From: RBG-16-57-11 sp964595435
GTDB lineage: Bacteria; Chloroflexota; Anaerolineae; Anaerolineales; UBA4823
NCBI GenBank assembly: GCA_964595435.1
Contig: CAZQQJ010000043.1
Coordinates: 6,387-70,386, forward strand
Length of the DNA stretch: 64,000 bases
Direction: 5' to 3'
Part shown: positions 54,924 to 62,473 of the stretch, piece by piece
How positions within the stretch are numbered: position 1 is the stretch's first letter
How the letters are laid out: each line of letters opens with the position of its first letter
Notes under the pieces: model-generated
The model's input: only the letters and a program-made list of their open reading frames with translations
What the model was told of the DNA's origin: nothing
Database searches by the model: none
Program-made: the position numbers and the translations under genes

Positions 54924-57194
54924 ATGAAAGCTAAATATCTGTTAATTGGAGCGATGATGCTCCTGCTGGTCTTGCTGCTGGCATCCTGCGCCCCGCAGCA
55001 GGCACCAGCAACCCCTTGCCCGGAATGCCCCGCGGCACCGGCCTGTCCGGAGCAGCAGCCCTGCCCCGAGTGCCCGGCCTGCCCGGCACCACCGGAACCG
55101 GTGGTCAAAGAAGTCCCCTTCCAGGAAGCGTGGGCCGGCTCGCCGCATAATACTGCGGACGCCGAAGCCTTCAACCACTGGAACGAGGAAGATCCGAAAG
55201 AGGTCCCGGCCAACTGCGCCAACTGCCACACCACCCAGGGCTACCAGGAATACGTGGCCACTGGCAAAGTGGAAAAGGGCATCCCTGCCCCGGCCGGCAC
55301 CATCCAGTGCGCGGCCTGCCACAATGAAGCCACCGCTACGATGAGCAGCGTGGCCTTCCCGCAGAAGGAAGTCAAGGAAGAAGGTAAAGACCCCGAGCCG
55401 GTAGTGCTCACCGGGCTAGGCCCCGAAGCGCGCTGCATGGTCTGCCACCAGGGCCGCGCCTCCAAATCCAGCGTCGACGCGTCGATCGCCCGCTTTGGTG
55501 AAGAGGTAGACCCGGATGCCGTTCCCGCTCCGATCAAAGACCAGAACGGCAACGACGTCAAGCTCGGTTTCATCAATATCCACTACTACCCGGCCGCCGC
55601 CACGTTGTACGGCTCCCAGGTCAAAGGTGGCTACGAATACGACGGAAAGACGTACGACTGGAAGTTCCGCCACGTCGAGGGCATCGAGACCTGCGTCGGC
55701 TGCCACAACTCGCACTCTCTGGAAGTCAAAGTCGAGAAATGCCAGGAATGCCACACCGACGTGAAGGCCGTCGAAGACCTGAAGAACGTCCGCATGCAGG
55801 GTTCGCTGGCCGACTATGACGGCGATGGCGACGTTGAGGAAGGCGTGGCATCTGAACTGGCCGGCGTACAGGAAATTCTGTTCAAGGGTATCCAGGAATA
55901 CGCCAAGAGCGTGGCTGGCACCGGCATTGTTTACGATCCGGCGACCTACCCGTACTTCCTGGCCGACGCGGATGGCAACGGCGAGGCGGACAAGAACGAC
56001 CAGGGCGCTGCGGTTGGTTACCCATCCTGGACTCCGCGCCTGCTCAAGGCCGCCTATAACTACCAGATGTCGGTCAAAGACCCCGGCGCTTTCGCCCACA
56101 ACGCCAAGTACATCATCGAGCTGCTCTACGACTCGACGGCTGACCTGAACGAAAAACTGGGCGCCATCGACATGGCCGCCATGCACCGCCAGGACCCCGG
56201 GCACTTTGCGGGCAGCACCATGCCCTTCCGTGACTGGGACGCCGAAGGTGAAGTACCCGCCGGCTGCTCGAAGTGCCACTCGGCCACCGGCCTGCCGCAG
56301 TTCCTGAAATATGGCGCCAATGTTGGCAACCCGCTGGCCAACGGCTTCATGTGCACCACCTGCCACAACGAAGAGAAGTGGCCCGAGCGCTACGCGGTCG
56401 CTTCGGTGACCTTCCCGTCCGGCGCTGCGGTATCTTTCGGCGGCAAGGATGCGGATGGCAAATTCGTCGCCGACGAATCCAACCTGTGCATGATGTGCCA
56501 CCAGGGCCGCTCCTCCACCGTGACCGTCGATAGAGCCGTCAAAGATATGCCGCTTGAGGAGGTCAATCCCAAGCTCGGCTTCTCCAACATCCACTACTTC
56601 GCCGCCGGCGCGACGCTGTTCGGCACCGAAGTCAAGGGCGCCTACGAGTTCGAGGGCAAAGAGTACGTTGGTTTCAATGCCAAGCACCCGATCAACAAGT
56701 GCAAAGACTGCCACGACGTTCACGCTCTGGAAGTCAAGGTCGAGGCCTGCGCAGCCTGCCACGGCGGCGCGACCGATCCGAAAGATCCGGCGACCTATCG
56801 CATGGACACCACCGACTACGACGGCGATGGTGACGTGAAGGAAGGCATCAAGGCCGAGATCGATACTTTCGCCGAAAAACTGTACGCGGCGATGCAGGCG
56901 TATGCCAAGGGCAAGGGCACGCCCATCCTTTATAACGCCGCTGCTTATCCGTACTTCTTCGTCGATGCGGATGAAGACGGCAAGCCAGATGTGGACGATA
57001 AGGGCGCAGCAATCCGTTACAATGCCTGGACTCCCACGTTGCTGAAGGCCGCCTTCAACTACCAGTACTACCAGAAGGATCCAGGGGCGTTCACCCACAA
57101 TCCCAAGTACGTGCTGCAGTTCCTGTTCGACGCGATCGAAGCAGTGGGCGGCGACACCGCTGGCCTGACCCGGCCGGCAGTGGCAGCCCCATAG
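54924..57194 (+). CDS. Decahaem cytochrome c lipoprotein, internally duplicated
   Basis: The start MKAKYLLIGAMM at 54924 has GAGGAG upstream and gives 756 residues. The lipobox is LLASC (C22). A Cys/Pro-rich linker with repeated CPxCP units (about 29-58) follows. Two homologous halves each hold five CXXCH sites: CANCH, CAACH, CMVCH, CVGCH, CQECH, and CSKCH, CTTCH, CMMCH, CKDCH, CAACH. Each half also carries Asp-rich loops of EF-hand type (DYDGDGDVEEG and DADGNGEADKND; DYDGDGDVKEG and DADEDGKPDVDD), probably binding calcium. It is the last gene of the cytochrome region and ends at two hairpins. An outer-face electron conduit is inferred. Confidence 0.9.
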   Translation: MKAKYLLIGAMMLLLVLLLASCAPQQAPATPCPECPAAPACPEQQPCPECPACPAPPEPVVKEVPFQEAWAGSPHNTADAEAFNHWNEEDPKEVPANCANCHTTQGYQEYVATGKVEKGIPAPAGTIQCAACHNEATATMSSVAFPQKEVKEEGKDPEPVVLTGLGPEARCMVCHQGRASKSSVDASIARFGEEVDPDAVPAPIKDQNGNDVKLGFINIHYYPAAATLYGSQVKGGYEYDGKTYDWKFRHVEGIETCVGCHNSHSLEVKVEKCQECHTDVKAVEDLKNVRMQGSLADYDGDGDVEEGVASELAGVQEILFKGIQEYAKSVAGTGIVYDPATYPYFLADADGNGEADKNDQGAAVGYPSWTPRLLKAAYNYQMSVKDPGAFAHNAKYIIELLYDSTADLNEKLGAIDMAAMHRQDPGHFAGSTMPFRDWDAEGEVPAGCSKCHSATGLPQFLKYGANVGNPLANGFMCTTCHNEEKWPERYAVASVTFPSGAAVSFGGKDADGKFVADESNLCMMCHQGRSSTVTVDRAVKDMPLEEVNPKLGFSNIHYFAAGATLFGTEVKGAYEFEGKEYVGFNAKHPINKCKDCHDVHALEVKVEACAACHGGATDPKDPATYRMDTTDYDGDGDVKEGIKAEIDTFAEKLYAAMQAYAKGKGTPILYNAAAYPYFFVDADEDGKPDVDDKGAAIRYNAWTPTLLKAAFNYQYYQKDPGAFTHNPKYVLQFLFDAIEAVGGDTAGLTRPAVAAP

Positions 57195-57206
57195 TTTCTT
57201 CACTTT

Positions 57207-57239
57207 TGTGTGCGCGCCGAGTGTAACACGGCGCGCACA
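57207..57239 (+). terminator. First hairpin after the decahaem gene
   Basis: The arms TGTGCGCGCCG and CGGCGCGCACA flank a nine-base loop. It is a GC-rich stem without a T-run, directly ahead of the hairpin at 57255. Confidence 0.6.
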
Positions 57240-57254
57240 TAACAAGCAGTGTTA

Positions 57255-57291
57255 CAAAAACATGGCCCACAGGAAGTGGGCCATGTTTTTA
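57255..57291. terminator. Bidirectional intrinsic terminator
   Basis: The stem ACATGGCCCAC with GTGGGCCATGT is flanked by A-runs on the left and T-runs on the right. It ends the decahaem gene (plus) and the zinc-ribbon gene (minus), overlapping the latter's stop codon. Confidence 0.85.
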
Positions 57292-58257
57292 TCCCAAACG
57301 CAGTTGCGTGCCGCACACCCGGCAAAACCGGTCGCCCGGCAGCGCCCGTTTGCCGCACTGGTGGCAGTACACGTTGCCGTTGGCGGCCTCCCCCTCGGGC
57401 TGAAAAGCAGCCACCGCCGGTTTATGCCGGACGCGGCGCACGCGCTTGCCGCGTGGGGGTTGGCGGCCGGATTGCCAGTACCACACGCCGCCGCCCACAA
57501 TCAACAGCAGGCCCAGCAGGCCCAACACCAGCGGGAGAGCGGAGAGCACCGTGTTACCGCCGAGGCTGGTATCCAATGGGCCGCTGGGTACGACGGGGAT
57601 GGACGGGTAGGTCAGCCGGTCGTTCGGCTTCTGGTAATCAATCCCCACGTTGACTTTCTGCGCCGCTTTCAGCGCCCCGACCTGCAGGGTGTAGTAGGTG
57701 AGGCCGTCCTGGCCCTGTTCGGCGGTTACCATGCCGGGTTTGATGCGCAGGTCGCTGGCGTCGGCGGGCTTCTGAAACACCACGGTGAAATCATCCACCA
57801 CGTGGCCTCCCGGCCAGATGTATTCATAATGACGCGCATTATCCTCGATAACCAGGTCGGGGTCGTAATATTCGACGCGCAAATCGGCGCGGGTGGCCTG
57901 GATATCCAGCGTCGACCATTTCCCCGCTGCCTCCTGGGTGAAGGTGGTATTGAAACAACCGTCATCCTGGCAGACGGCCACCGCATTGGGAGCGCCGGCG
58001 GAGGCCGGGATTTGCACCTGCACTGCGGCGGGCAGCGCCACGTCCGGCCCCAAACGAATGTTATAAATCACCAGCATCATCGGGCGATCGAACTCCGGCC
58101 ACAAATCCACTGTCACCCGGGCGAAATCCGTCCTGGCCTGCGCGGCTGCACCAGCCGGGAAAAGCGCCGCCAGGCACAATAACACGATCCAAAATGACGC
58201 TACCGACCAGCGCAAATTTCGCCGGCCACTGGATGATGAAAACAAGCGATCATTCAT
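57289..58257 (-). CDS. Exported membrane protein with C-terminal zinc ribbon
   Basis: The start MNDRLFSSSSGRRN at 58257 has AGGAG upstream, giving 322 residues; an upstream GTG (58290) has no site. A signal/anchor helix (about 17-37) precedes a beta-rich extracytoplasmic domain (about 40-235), which contains VTVDLWPEFDRPMMLVIYNI and VDDFTVVFQKP. A transmembrane helix (about 247-268, LPLVLGLLGLLLIVGGGVWYW), a basic segment and a zinc ribbon with CHQC and CRVC follow. The layout resembles the zinc-ribbon protein at 34142 only in its C-terminus. No family is recognised. It lies tail to tail with the decahaem gene. Confidence 0.75.
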   Translation of the reverse strand: MNDRLFSSSSGRRNLRWSVASFWIVLLCLAALFPAGAAAQARTDFARVTVDLWPEFDRPMMLVIYNIRLGPDVALPAAVQVQIPASAGAPNAVAVCQDDGCFNTTFTQEAAGKWSTLDIQATRADLRVEYYDPDLVIEDNARHYEYIWPGGHVVDDFTVVFQKPADASDLRIKPGMVTAEQGQDGLTYYTLQVGALKAAQKVNVGIDYQKPNDRLTYPSIPVVPSGPLDTSLGGNTVLSALPLVLGLLGLLLIVGGGVWYWQSGRQPPRGKRVRRVRHKPAVAAFQPEGEAANGNVYCHQCGKRALPGDRFCRVCGTQLRLG

Positions 58258-58326
58258 ATAGTCTCCTGCAGCAGAAGGCTCTTTCTTCACATCCTGTCTG
58301 GCTCCGATTACCAGAGAACGGCACGC

Positions 58327-59091
58327 TCAGGCGTCCCCGATCGCTGTGCGGATCTGCCGCGCCAGGGCGCCAAACCCTGCCGTATAGCGCACATTCTCCT
58401 GGCGCGGGCGCTCCAGGTCCACCGCCAGATCCAGGCACAGCCGCCCCGGGCGCTCGCTCAACACCAGCACACGATCCGCCAGGAACAGCGCTTCCGAGAT
58501 CGAATGGGTCACCATGATCACCGTCTTACGCCGCGCCTGCCAGATGCGCAGCAATTCGCTGCCCATGCGCTCGCGGGTCATCGCATCCAACGAGCCAAAC
58601 GGCTCGTCGAGCAGCAGCACGTCCGGGTCATGGGCCAGGGCGCGTGCAATCGCTACCCGCTGCGCCATGCCTCCGGAAAGATCGCGCGGCATGGCGTCTT
58701 CGAAACCGGCCAGGCCCACTAATTCTACCATTTCCAACGTCTTTTGCATGGCAAGACGGGCATCCATCCCGTCCAGTTCCAACGGGAGCAGGATATTCTG
58801 CGAGACGGTGCGCCAGGGCATCAGGTTGGCCTTCTGAAAAACGAAACCCACCCCACGCTGCGGGCCGTCCAGCCTCTCGCCGCGATGATAGACCTGCCCG
58901 GTGGTCGGCGCCAGCAGGCCGGCCAGGATGCGCAGCAGAGTGCTCTTGCCGCTGCCCGAAGGCCCCAGGATGCACAGGAACTCCTGCTGCGCCACAGAGA
59001 AAGAAATCTGCCCCAGGGCGCGCAGCCCACCGTTCCCATTGGGGAACACTGCGCTCACCTGGCGGACTTCGATGACCGGATCGAGGGGCAA
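58327..59091 (-). CDS. ABC transporter ATPase, riboflavin transporter set
   Basis: This 254-residue ABC ATPase is of the nitrate/taurine/sulphonate type. The start is a TTG at 59091 with AGGAGG five bases upstream; no ATG fits better. Walker A is GPSGSGKST, the Q-loop VFQKANLMPW, the signature LSGGMAQR, Walker B VLLLDEP and the H-loop VTHS with ISEALFLADRV. It lies 100 bases downstream of ribY on the same strand. With ribY and ribX it forms the ATPase, binding protein and permease of one importer, placed under the FMN riboswitch. Specificity is inferred from the riboswitch; the ATPase family itself serves many substrates. Confidence 0.85.
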   Translation of the reverse strand: MPLDPVIEVRQVSAVFPNGNGGLRALGQISFSVAQQEFLCILGPSGSGKSTLLRILAGLLAPTTGQVYHRGERLDGPQRGVGFVFQKANLMPWRTVSQNILLPLELDGMDARLAMQKTLEMVELVGLAGFEDAMPRDLSGGMAQRVAIARALAHDPDVLLLDEPFGSLDAMTRERMGSELLRIWQARRKTVIMVTHSISEALFLADRVLVLSERPGRLCLDLAVDLERPRQENVRYTAGFGALARQIRTAIGDA

Positions 59092-59109
59092 AGCGACCTC
59101 CTATTCTAA

Positions 59110-59150
59110 AAAATGGGACGCGGATGAACGCGGACGAACACGGATATCAT
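59110..59150. repeat. Dispersed GACGCGGA-type short repeat, copy 1
   Basis: TGGGACGCGGATGAACGCGG followed by ACGAACACGGAT recurs in shortened form at 60393-60418. It is a short non-coding repeat of a kind common in many bacterial genomes. Confidence 0.6.
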
Positions 59151-59194
59151 TTTCATCGATGCAGGTTGATGGCCGCATCCGGCTGGATGACTTA

Positions 59195-60193
59195 CTATTT
59201 CTTGGGAGCGAACTGGTCGGTGTAGGCCTTGCTCAGGTCCAGCGGCTGGGTGAGCAAGCCCATATCGAGCAGCACGTCCTGCATATTCTGCCAGGCGGCC
59301 GGGTCGGAGATGCCCGGCTGGCCGGTCTTCCAGAATTCTATCGAGCGGTCCAGCACCTCGCGCTGCACGACCTGGTTTTCTTTCAGTCCCTCGACAAACT
59401 GGGACGAGATGATAAAGGCCTCGTCCGGGTTGGCCAGGGTGTAGGTGATGCCGCGCAGGGTAGCCTGCACCATGCGGCGCACCAGGTCGGGGTTCTGGGC
59501 GATGGTCGTCTCGTTGCTGATCAGCCCGTTGGAGGCCAGTACGACGTGGTCGGCCACGCGGATCAAATCCACTTCGTAGCCTTTGTGGGCCAGTTGCACC
59601 GGCTCGTTGTTGGCGTAGATATCCACGGCATCCACCCGCCCGGAGACCAGCGCCTCCACCTGGGTATAACCGATCGACTCCAGGGTGACATCTTCTTCTT
59701 TCAGATCAGCGGCGTTCAGCAGAGCGCGCAGCCCGATGTAGCTGGCGCCATACAAACCAGGCAGGCCGATCTTTTTGCCCTTAAGATCGGCAGGCGTACG
59801 GATCCCCGCATCTTTCAGCGCGGCGATCGCCACCGGATAATCCCGCCACCAGGGCATGACGTACACCACCGGCAACCCCTGGGCGCGCGCCAGCAGCACC
59901 TGCTCGCCGGACACGACGGCGAACTGCAGCTCGTTCGCTCCCACCAGCGAAACGCCATCCGTCTCCGGGCTGTAATCGAACTCGATCTCCAGCCCGGCCT
60001 CTTTATAGAAGCCCTTCGCCACGGCAACGTAGAACGGGGCGTACTGCACGTTGGGGATAAATCCCATCGGCAGGCGGACGCGCGTCAGCCCGGCAGGAGC
60101 GGCGCTCGGCTGGTTTGACGGCAAAGCACTGCAAGCAGATAAGGCGATTAACATTGCAGCAAGGATAAGACGAGAAAAGCAGGGGGATTTCAT
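59195..60193 (-). CDS. ribY: RibY-type riboflavin-binding lipoprotein of ABC importer
   Basis: The start MKSPCFSRLIL at 60193 has AAGGA upstream, giving 332 residues; the longer frame from 60265 is rejected. The lipobox ends LSAC (about C19). The rest is an NMT1/THI5-like periplasmic-binding fold with VRLPMGFIPNVQYAPFYVAVAKGFYKEAGLEIEFDY and LPVVYVMPWWRDYPVAIAALKDAGIRTPADLKGKKIGLPG. That family includes thiamine-precursor and riboflavin binders (RibY). The FMN riboswitch ahead of the operon points to riboflavin. It follows ribX after a repeat-filled 346-base gap, so the riboswitch may control both or only the first gene. Confidence 0.82.
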   Translation of the reverse strand: MKSPCFSRLILAAMLIALSACSALPSNQPSAAPAGLTRVRLPMGFIPNVQYAPFYVAVAKGFYKEAGLEIEFDYSPETDGVSLVGANELQFAVVSGEQVLLARAQGLPVVYVMPWWRDYPVAIAALKDAGIRTPADLKGKKIGLPGLYGASYIGLRALLNAADLKEEDVTLESIGYTQVEALVSGRVDAVDIYANNEPVQLAHKGYEVDLIRVADHVVLASNGLISNETTIAQNPDLVRRMVQATLRGITYTLANPDEAFIISSQFVEGLKENQVVQREVLDRSIEFWKTGQPGISDPAAWQNMQDVLLDMGLLTQPLDLSKAYTDQFAPKK

Positions 60194-60539
60194 TTGGTAT
60201 TCCTTATTTGACCGAAGGTCATTTTGTGTGGCCTTGTGGTGTGTGCGGTGCGCAGCACCGCACACACCACAGAAGAAAAACTTGTTCAGGCGATGAGTAA
60301 TTGGTTACTGAGTAATCCGTTCTTGATCGGCAATTTTGCGTGACCGGTGCGTTGCACGTGTCCTTCGTGCATTGCACCTGAAAAACTTTTTTGATGGGAC
60401 GCGGACGGACGCGGATTCTTACCATCATTTTGTATGGTCCACGTCTGTGCGTAGAACTTATTGGGTTGAACTCTTTTCGCTGTGTTCTCTGTGTCTCCGT
60501 GGTGAAACCTTATTGTGCGGCCTGCAAAGTACAAGCAGA
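60194..60539. other. Repeat-filled gap between ribX and ribY
   Basis: No gene is visible. From left to right it holds the 26-bp hairpin repeat (60207-60232), a 17-bp perfect hairpin with a three-base loop (about 60236-60272), and a TGAGTAATTGGTTACTGAGT element (60296) related to 24580. A GGGACGCGGACGGACGCGGA element (60396) and a TCTCTGTGTCTCCGTGGTGA element (60486) close it. Five short dispersed repeats in 350 bases make it a mosaic of insertions. Confidence 0.75.
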
Positions 60540-61346
60540 TCAATGGTTCCTTTCCTGCCAGGAGAGCAGACGCTTCTCGAAGAACACCACCACACCGTAC
60601 AACCCCAGGGCCAGCAGCACCAGGGCCAGCACGGCGACGAACACCAGGGCGGTGTCGTACTGGCCGCGCGCCCGGTTGATCATGAAGCCCAGGCCGCGGT
60701 CGGCGCCGACGAATTCGCCTACCACCGCCCCGATCACCGAGAGCGTGGCTCCGACGCGCAGCCCGCCCAGGAAGACCGGCAGCGCGGCGGGCGCCTCCAG
60801 CAGGCGGAACGTCTGCCAGCGCGTGGCGCGCAGCGAACGCATCAGGTCGCGCAGATCATCCGGCACGGAGCGCAGCCCCACCACGGTATTAACCAGCACG
60901 GGGAAGAACACGATCAGCGCGCAGATCAACACCTTGGAAAGCTGCCCCGCCCCAAACCAGATCACCAGCAAGGGCGCAATCGCCACGACGGGGATGGACT
61001 GGCTGGCCACCACGTACGGCGAGAGCAGGCGCTCGACGGCAGGCCATTTCGCCAGGACGTAGCCCAGGGCAGTGGCCAGGCTCACCCCCAGGGCCAGGCC
61101 GGCCAGCACCTCCTCCAGGGTCACCAGGCCGTGGCGCAGCAGGCTGCCATCCGCCAGCACCTGGGCCAGCCGCTCCCCCACCAGCAGCGGAGAAGGCAGG
61201 ATAAACGGAGGGAACTCTCCCAGGCGGACGGCTACATCCCAGCCCAACAGGGCCAGCAACAGGGAGAGCGGCGCCAGCCAGGTGCGGCGCAGGTGCAGCC
61301 CGGGCAGGCGCTTCGTGGTAGAGTGGGTCATCGACAAGGTATCCAT
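60540..61346 (-). CDS. ribX: RibX-type riboflavin ABC permease
   Basis: This 268-residue permease has about six transmembrane helices and the EAA loop (DLMRSLRATRWQTFRLLEAPAALPVFLGGLRVG), placing it with SsuC/ThiX/RibX-type permeases. The start MDTLSMTHSTTKR at 61346 follows the riboswitch terminator; a longer frame to 61469 would translate through the riboswitch tail and terminator and is rejected. A start at 61331 is also possible. Control by an FMN riboswitch and the adjacent RibY-type binding protein support riboflavin uptake. The gene lies directly after the terminator, so transcription stops before it when FMN is plentiful. Confidence 0.85.
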   Translation of the reverse strand: MDTLSMTHSTTKRLPGLHLRRTWLAPLSLLLALLGWDVAVRLGEFPPFILPSPLLVGERLAQVLADGSLLRHGLVTLEEVLAGLALGVSLATALGYVLAKWPAVERLLSPYVVASQSIPVVAIAPLLVIWFGAGQLSKVLICALIVFFPVLVNTVVGLRSVPDDLRDLMRSLRATRWQTFRLLEAPAALPVFLGGLRVGATLSVIGAVVGEFVGADRGLGFMINRARGQYDTALVFVAVLALVLLALGLYGVVVFFEKRLLSWQERNH

Positions 61347-61376
61347 AAAAAAGCCCCGAAGCAAATATTTCGGGGC
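61345..61376 (-). terminator. Riboswitch-controlled intrinsic terminator
   Basis: On the minus strand the arms GCCCCGAA and TTCGGGGC flank an eight-base loop, followed by TTTTTTAT. It lies about 80 bases after the riboswitch and immediately before, and overlapping, the ribX start codon. It is a transcription-attenuation terminator. Confidence 0.85.
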
Positions 61377-61456
61377 AATTCCACACGCCAGGCGCTCGCC
61401 GCGCTTTCCGCCCGTCCGACCGGCCCAAAACAGGCGTGGGAGGACAGACATCGTGG

Positions 61457-61600
61457 AACCTTCTTTCATCCGGACTATACCGTCGGCCCCGGAGTCTCAC
61501 CGGATCGTGCACCGGCACACAGGCCAGCGCTCGCGGGCTTTACCGCCGATCGGGAATGGGTACGGCCTGCCGGCCATACGGTCACCCTGCCCCGAAGGTT
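61457..61600 (-). promoter_or_regulatory. FMN riboswitch (RFN element)
   Basis: Read on the minus strand it shows the conserved blocks in order: CTTCGGGGCAGGGTG, TCCCGATCGGCGGTAAAGCC, CGCGAG, CCGGTGAGACTCCGG, GGCCGACGGTATAGTCCGGA and TGAAAGAAGG. The outer P1 helix is AACCTTC (61594-61600) with GAAGGTT (61457-61463). A TATAAT promoter lies about 50 bases upstream and an intrinsic terminator about 80 bases downstream. It is a complete class member controlling ribX and perhaps the downstream ribY and ATPase genes. FMN binding should favour the terminator. Confidence 0.96.
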
Positions 61601-61651
61601 GCCCTGGTCGGGCAAAGATCGCTCTGCCTGCCAGGAAATTCGATTGTTCAA

Positions 61652-61681
61652 ATTATAACTTATTCTTGGCGGTTTGGTCAG
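61652..61681 (-). promoter_or_regulatory. Promoter of the FMN-riboswitch transcript
   Basis: On the minus strand CTGACC (61676-61681) and TATAAT (61652-61657) are separated by 18 bases, with transcription predicted to start about 45 bases before the riboswitch. Confidence 0.6.
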
Positions 61682-61686
61682 GCTTT

Positions 61687-61712
61687 TTTGACTGAAAGTC
61701 ATTTTGTGTGGC
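61687..61712 (-). repeat. 26-bp hairpin repeat, copy 3, upstream of riboswitch promoter
   Basis: This segment differs at two positions from the copy at 41123. In the reading direction of ribX it precedes the -35 box by six bases. Copy 2 is at 60207-60232, just upstream of the ribY ribosome site. Confidence 0.65.
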
Positions 61713-61781
61713 CCAAACCTGACCGGTTTGCGAGCAACTTTTTGGGCAGATTGCAAGAAAGAAGTATCGGTCGATGAGTGA

Positions 61782-62096
61782 TCAGGGTTCTTCGATTCGC
61801 TGCGCATCGAGCTGGTGCCATACCACATCAGCGTTACGATGATCTATCCCGACTTCGTGGCCACCGAGACGCGCCAGGGCGCGTTTGGGGCGGACGGCAA
61901 ACCGCTGGGCGAAAGCCCGGTGCAGGAGGGCAAGGTGATGAGCGCCGAGGAATGCGCCCGCCTGGCCGTCCGCGGCATGGCCGGGCGCAAGCGGGAGGTG
62001 GTGATGGGCCGCGGGCGGCTGCTGCAATACGTGCGCCCGTTCTTCCCGGGGTTGATCGACCGGATCGCGGCGCGGGCGATCCGGCGGGGGAGGTAA
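61782..62096 (+). pseudogene. C-terminal remnant of a short-chain dehydrogenase
   Basis: From 61785 the frame reads GFFDSLRIELVPYHISVTMIYP and continues to RPFFPGLIDRIAARAIRRGR, matching the C-terminal third of SDR-family oxidoreductases (the GxxxSLRxEL helix and the PxxVxT loop). A stop codon (61779-61781) lies directly upstream, and no Rossmann fold or YxxxK active site precedes it. About 200 N-terminal residues are therefore missing. It has no own ribosome site for a sensible start, although a GTG exists at 61815. It is a gene remnant, probably left by a deletion joining it to the riboflavin region. Confidence 0.7.
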
Positions 62097-62113
62097 CTGA
62101 GGAGGAATTCGAG

Positions 62114-62197
62114 ATGGAGCATTCCATCGTCTTCGACCAGGCCGAGAACCACATGCACACGATCAATGTGGTGATGGTGGCAACGCTGGGGGATTAG
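62114..62197 (+). CDS. Possible 27-residue peptide gene
   Basis: An ATG at 62114 follows GAGGAGG by seven bases and opens 27 codons (MEHSIVFDQAENHMHTINVV onward) before a TAG. The strong ribosome site 18 bases past the SDR remnant is the only support. I recognise no family. It may be the start of a gene that once followed the SDR. Confidence 0.25.
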   Translation: MEHSIVFDQAENHMHTINVVMVATLGD

Positions 62198-62213
62198 GCG
62201 GCAGGGAGAAGGT

Positions 62214-62250
62214 GTGGCGCCACAGAGACACAGAGGGCACAGAGAAAACT
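62214..62250. repeat. Short repeat of the CACAGAGACACAGAG type
   Basis: CCACAGAGACACAGAGGGCA followed by CAGAGAAAAC is related, in inverted orientation, to the element at 60478-60509. This short repeat type occurs in many unrelated genomes. Confidence 0.6.
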
Positions 62251-62257
62251 CTCTGGT

Positions 62258-62473
62258 TTAATTAATTTGAAAAGGCCCGGCGCAGCAATTATCGCTGCGC
62301 CGGTTTTTTTCAGAAATGGTGAATTGCGATGTAAACGGGCAGGCGCGCGCTGCCCAGGAAGTTACATTTGTAAGGTAATTCACACCGCTGGCGTTGTACT
62401 GAGCGATGCGCTCTTTACTGTACGGCAAGTGTTCGGTGTCATCCTTCAGCGCCAGGAGCAGATCATTGTTCAA
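62258..62473 (-). other. Possible protein tail at the end of the toxin array
   Basis: A frame from 62473 reads NNDLLLALKDDTEHLPYSKE and on for about 60 residues to the hairpin at 62277. It lacks a ribosome site and overlaps the preceding stop, and the in-frame sequence continues a few codons upstream (IYCLDL). Its composition looks protein-like. It may be the tail of an older gene replaced by the toxin array. Confidence 0.25.
62277..62310 (+). terminator. Intrinsic terminator
   Basis: The arms CCGGCGCAGC and GCTGCGCCGG, with a seven-base loop, are followed by seven T residues on the plus strand. On the minus strand the same stem is followed by CCTTTTC and could also end the toxin array. Confidence 0.8.

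Noticed and set aside
55416..57245. 609-codon minus-strand frame
   Set aside because: It is antisense to the decahaem cytochrome; the opposite frame has ten CXXCH motifs.
61457..61600. TPP riboswitch, considered because the binding protein is THI5-like
   Set aside because: The conserved blocks are those of the FMN element; no TPP signature (CUGAGA, ACCUGAUC) is present.
60336..61658. 440-codon plus-strand frame across the riboflavin region
   Set aside because: It runs through the repeat mosaic, antisense to ribX, the terminator and the FMN riboswitch, and is Gln/Arg-rich without any domain.
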